From: an uncultured Johnsonella sp.
Lineage (GTDB): Bacteria; Bacillota; Clostridia; Lachnospirales; Lachnospiraceae
Direction of reading: 5' to 3'
Assembly: GCA_905373785.1 (NCBI GenBank)
Contig: CAJPUK010000113.1
Span: 1 to 7,026 of the forward strand
DNA length: 7,026 nucleotides
Made by a program: the position numbers and the translations under genes. Positions 5,395 through 7,026 of this stretch are shown piece after piece. Positions within the stretch are counted from its first letter, which is position 1. The number at the start of each line of letters is the position of its first letter. The notes under the pieces were generated by a model. It made no database searches, was not told the origin of the DNA, and saw nothing but the letters and a program-made list of their open reading frames with translations.

Positions 5395-5433
5395 GGACTT
5401 TTATATAAGTATAAGCCATATATGATAAAGTCC
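5395..5433 (-). terminator. hairpin between the DUF4241 gene and the rplU promoter
   Basis: Perfect 7-bp arms GGACTTT and AAAGTCC form a hairpin with a long AT-rich loop. On the minus strand it is followed by AATTTTCTC and then by the rplU promoter 13 nt beyond the stem. It could end transcription from the gene at 5527-6243. A weaker AT-rich hairpin with arms GATAAA and TTTATC at 5482-5500, with TTTTT 8 nt later, may do the same job. The 12-bp sequence ATATATGATAAA occurs in both regions (5418-5429 and 5476-5487). Confidence 0.35.
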
Positions 5434-5526
5434 TACTATACTACAAATAAAAATGTCCTGTTTATGGTAAAAACTATATATGATAAATTCGAATTTTATC
5501 AGGCTGATATTTGTTTCATACTCCCG

Positions 5527-6243
5527 CTACTTCCCCACATAGATATACTCTATCACAACTTCACACACCTTCCCGTCTTTATCATATCCGAAGTATACCG
5601 GATATTCTCCGTCTCCGAATCCGCTTTGTACCATTGGTATGCTTAAGTTTGTATTTGGTAGCGCAAAGTTTATCCAATCTCCCGCTTCTCTTTGGAATTT
5701 GGGGTTTGCTTCATAACTTTTCTTAAATTCATCAGCGAAAAAATCATCATAGATATTGCCGTCAGGATTTGCTTTATACCATTCTTCTTCAAAATCACAG
5801 TATTTGTCCCTTGTTTCTATGTCCACTATTGTAGCAAGACCTGCATCTACAAAGAAACCGAAAAATGAATTTTCATTTACATCTTCAATGTTTTCATTAC
5901 CCTTTAAAGCATTTTTGTATATTAGGGCTTTTTCTTCAGAAAACCTCACCCTTGTAGCAATATATCTATAATGCTCTTCTTCTATCTTGGCAACAAGAGT
6001 ATCTATCGGAAATACTCCGACAGGAACTTTTTGCATATAAGCTTCTTCTTCTCTTTTAAGATACACCAAGGGATCTCTTACCAGTATACTGCCTGTTGGA
6101 AAGTTTACCTCTCCCATATTAAGCAGATAGAGCTCTTTCCCATCTATCTCCTTCTTATTAAATAACTCACCAAAGTCTATCGGTGATACTAAAATATCTT
6201 TAACCTTTTCATGCTTTTCAAGCCAATCCTTTGTAATTTCCAT
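5527..6243 (-). CDS. DUF4241 family protein of unknown function
   Basis: The 238-residue protein is soluble by appearance, with no signal peptide or membrane segment. It resembles DUF4241 proteins: PVGVFPIDTLVAKIEEEHYRYIATRVRFSEEKALIYKNAL (74-113), FGFFVDAGLATIVD (128-141) and the C-terminal QSGFGDGEYPVYFGYDKDGKV (206-226). No catalytic residues can be named and no function is known to me. An upstream in-frame ATG at 6307-6309 would add 22 residues, but it has no ribosome binding site. The added stretch ends by translating the GGGAAGG (KKGRCS) that lies 6 nt before the ATG at 6241-6243, so the shorter form is chosen. The gene stands alone on the minus strand, divergent from the DUF6442-like/XRE pair. 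Confidence 0.82.
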   Translation of the reverse strand: MEITKDWLEKHEKVKDILVSPIDFGELFNKKEIDGKELYLLNMGEVNFPTGSILVRDPLVYLKREEEAYMQKVPVGVFPIDTLVAKIEEEHYRYIATRVRFSEEKALIYKNALKGNENIEDVNENSFFGFFVDAGLATIVDIETRDKYCDFEEEWYKANPDGNIYDDFFADEFKKSYEANPKFQREAGDWINFALPNTNLSIPMVQSGFGDGEYPVYFGYDKDGKVCEVVIEYIYVGK

Positions 6244-6326
6244 GCTACACCTTCCCTTTTTGCTGTTTTGATAGCCTAAAATAGAGTTCTTACTCTTAAG
6301 TTTTTCCATATCAAAATTCGTATATT

Positions 6327-6355
6327 AATATCTTTTTATAAGTCTTATTTTACAA
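6327..6355 (-). promoter_or_regulatory. weak candidate promoter of the DUF4241 gene
   Basis: TTGTAA (6350-6355) and GATATT (6327-6332) on the minus strand are 17 nt apart, each 4 of 6 to consensus. The leader to the ATG at 6243 would be about 77 nt. The -35 element falls inside the inverted repeat at 6349-6375. Support is weak. Confidence 0.25.
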
Positions 6356-6375
6356 TGCTTCTTATGCACTGTAAA
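6349..6375. repeat. 27-bp imperfect inverted repeat in the divergent region
   Basis: Arms TTTACAATGC (6349-6358) and GCACTGTAAA (6366-6375) are complementary with one mismatch and a 7-nt centre. It lies between the two divergent transcription units and overlaps the possible -35 of the DUF4241 gene. It could be an operator or a hairpin. It is unlike the CAAGTATACTTG sites farther right. Confidence 0.4.
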
Positions 6376-6405
6376 GGAATATCATTTGCATACTTATACG
6401 ATTTT

Positions 6406-6423
6406 GACAAGTACACTTTGCAG
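6406..6423 (+). promoter_or_regulatory. operator-like repeat, copy 1 (divergent)
   Basis: GACAAGTACACTTTGCAG is a weaker copy of the site repeated at 6432 and 6467. Its core CAAGTACACTTT differs from the palindrome CAAGTATACTTG at two positions. It lies 26 bp upstream of copy 2 and upstream of the -35 element. Confidence 0.55.
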
Positions 6424-6429
6424 AAAGTA

Positions 6430-6458
6430 TTGACAAGTATACTTGGCGCTACTATAAT
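6430..6458 (+). promoter_or_regulatory. consensus sigma-A promoter of the DUF6442-like/xre pair
   Basis: TTGACA (6430-6435) and TATAAT (6453-6458) are both perfect and spaced by exactly 17 nt. Transcription should start near A6465. Operator copy 2 fills most of the spacer and overlaps the -35 element, and copy 3 covers the start region, so repression is likely to be tight when the regulator is bound. Confidence 0.88.
6432..6449 (+). promoter_or_regulatory. operator-like repeat, copy 2
   Basis: GACAAGTATACTTGGCGC contains the perfect 12-bp palindrome CAAGTATACTTG (6434-6445). It overlaps the -35 box and spacer of the promoter. It is identical over 18 nt to copy 3, 35 bp downstream. The likely binder is the XRE protein encoded from 6826. 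Confidence 0.72.
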
Positions 6459-6466
6459 AAAGTTAC

Positions 6467-6484
6467 GACAAGTATACTTGGCGC
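6467..6484 (+). promoter_or_regulatory. operator-like repeat, copy 3
   Basis: This is an exact 18-nt copy of the site at 6432-6449, with palindrome CAAGTATACTTG at 6469-6480. It lies just after the inferred transcription start and before the ribosome binding site, so a bound protein could block initiation or early elongation. Confidence 0.72.
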
Positions 6485-6501
6485 AGTGTAAGGAGGTAGT
6501 T

Positions 6502-6822
6502 ATGAATAAGGATGAAATTTTAGAAAAAAGCAGACAGGAAAATAAATATAAAGATGAAATGGAGAAAGATGTTTTCTTAAAAGCTGGACAAAGAAGTTGT
6601 GCTGTCGGAAGCATTATTTGTGCTCTTATAATTGTTCTTGAAACATTTTTTGCCGATCATGTAAACTTAAGTATATTGGCTTTATACTTTGCCATGACGG
6701 GCACTATGCTTCTTAGCAAGTACAGTAAACTTAAAAAAATCCATGAACTGATTTTCGGATCTATACAGCTTGTTTTATCTGCTATTTGTATGGTGCTTTA
6801 TATTATGAGACTTGTGAGGTAG
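6502..6822 (+). CDS. three-helix membrane protein, DUF6442-like
   Basis: The 106-residue protein has a charged cytoplasmic-type N-terminus, MNKDEILEKSRQENKYKDEMEKD, then hydrophobic segments near 32-51, 56-72 and 83-102 and a basic end IMRLVR. This pattern resembles DUF6442 proteins, which I know as small membrane proteins often encoded next to an XRE regulator; no molecular function is known to me. The ATG at 6502 is chosen because AAGGAGG lies 6 nt before it and because the strong promoter lies inside the longer frame that opens at 6355. The gene follows the three operator-like repeats. The regulator gene starts 3 nt after its stop, with GAGG in its last codons as ribosome binding site. Confidence 0.85.
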   Translation: MNKDEILEKSRQENKYKDEMEKDVFLKAGQRSCAVGSIICALIIVLETFFADHVNLSILALYFAMTGTMLLSKYSKLKKIHELIFGSIQLVLSAICMVLYIMRLVR

Positions 6823-6825
6823 AAA

Positions 6826-7026
6826 ATGGACGAAAAATTAGTCTTAAAAAACAAACTTAAGGAAATACGAACTGAAAAGGGCTTATCCCAAGCTGAACTT
6901 GCTCAAATGGTCGGAGTATCCAGAAATACAATAAGCTCTATAGAAACAGGGCAATTCAATCCTACAGCAAAACTTGCACTTGTACTTTGCATTGCACTTG
7001 ATAAAAAATTTGAAGAGATATTTTAC
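6826..7026 (+). CDS. XRE/Cro-type helix-turn-helix regulator (runs off the window)
   Basis: The 67 residues visible are nearly the whole protein by comparison with the short YozG/XRE type, which ends soon after the EEIF motif; no stop is reached by the window end. The HTH_3 fold spans about 9-65: LKNKLKEIRTEKGLSQAELA (helices 1-2), MVGVSRNTISSIETGQFNP (helix-turn-helix and recognition helix, 28-46), and KLALVLCIALDKKFEEIF. GAGG lies 8 nt before the ATG, and only 3 nt separate it from the preceding stop, so the two genes are one operon. It is the likely binder of the CAAGTATACTTG sites in the promoter, giving negative autoregulation. The inducing signal is unknown. Confidence 0.9.
   Translation, partial: MDEKLVLKNKLKEIRTEKGLSQAELAQMVGVSRNTISSIETGQFNPTAKLALVLCIALDKKFEEIFY

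Noticed and set aside
5335..5646. Plus-strand 103-codon open frame across the rplU promoter and the end of the DUF4241 gene
   Set aside because: It has no ribosome binding site or recognisable protein features and overlaps a strong minus-strand promoter and a clear minus-strand gene.
6244..6309. 22-residue N-terminal extension of the DUF4241 protein
   Set aside because: The upstream ATG lacks a ribosome binding site, and the extension includes the translated ribosome binding site of the internal ATG at 6241-6243.
6404..6432. Second promoter using the TTGACA at 6404-6409
   Set aside because: No acceptable -10 element lies 16-18 nt downstream (GTATTG or TATTGA); the TTGACA arises because the operator repeat begins GACA after TT.
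6406..6484. CRISPR array, because of three spaced repeats
   Set aside because: Repeats are only 18 nt, spacers are 9-17 nt and unequal, and the repeats coincide with a promoter. This is an operator array.
6355..6501. Longer N-terminus for the DUF6442-like protein
   Set aside because: The extension would translate through the consensus promoter and operators. AAGGAGG before the ATG at 6502 fixes the shorter start.
6345..6614. Minus-strand 89-codon open frame opposite the DUF6442-like gene
   Set aside because: It covers the promoter and operator array and the start of a well-supported plus-strand gene; no ribosome binding site or family resemblance.

Overview
The window looks like chromosome from a low-GC Gram-positive anaerobe of the Clostridia, most likely a Lachnospiraceae member. 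This rests on the AT-rich base composition, strong AGGAGG-type ribosome binding sites, the L27 precursor beginning MLKMNLQLFAHKKG next to its Prp protease, the order rplU-prp-rpmA-obgE-yhbY-nadD-yqeK-rsfS, and a small secreted cell-wall-binding-repeat protein. The assignment is by family resemblance, not by a database search.

The core of the window is read on the minus strand, from high to low coordinates. A consensus sigma-A promoter at 5354-5382 drives a leader of about 73 nt that looks like the L21 leader, then rplU (L21), prp (cysteine protease that trims L27) and rpmA (L27 precursor). A long nested hairpin follows 13 nt after rpmA. A 437-bp gene-free stretch (3907-4343) comes next. It holds a plausible promoter at 4111-4139 and several inverted repeats that could fold as a leader RNA of about 200 nt ahead of obgE. 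The second group then runs obgE (ribosome-assembly GTPase), yhbY (CRM-domain ribosome-associated RNA-binding protein), nadD (NaMN adenylyltransferase), yqeK (HD-domain Ap4A hydrolase) and rsfS (ribosome silencing factor). Several junctions have 1-3 nt between stop and start. Together these genes serve 50S assembly and silencing, NAD synthesis and Ap4A clearance. Below rsfS lies a 298-bp gap and then a separate minus-strand gene for a 106-residue secreted protein with cell-wall-binding aromatic repeats.

The right end is accessory in character. A minus-strand DUF4241-type protein of unknown function (5527-6243) faces away from a plus-strand pair: a three-helix membrane protein resembling DUF6442 (6502-6822) and an XRE/Cro-type helix-turn-helix regulator (6826 to the window edge). 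The plus-strand pair has a perfect TTGACA-N17-TATAAT promoter. Three copies of a palindromic site surround and overlap it, a strong picture of autoregulation by the XRE protein.

The observations most worth following are the possible switch-like leader before obgE, the triple operator of the membrane-protein/XRE module, and the transposon-end-like hairpin after rpmA. No tRNA, rRNA, CRISPR array or intact insertion sequence is visible.
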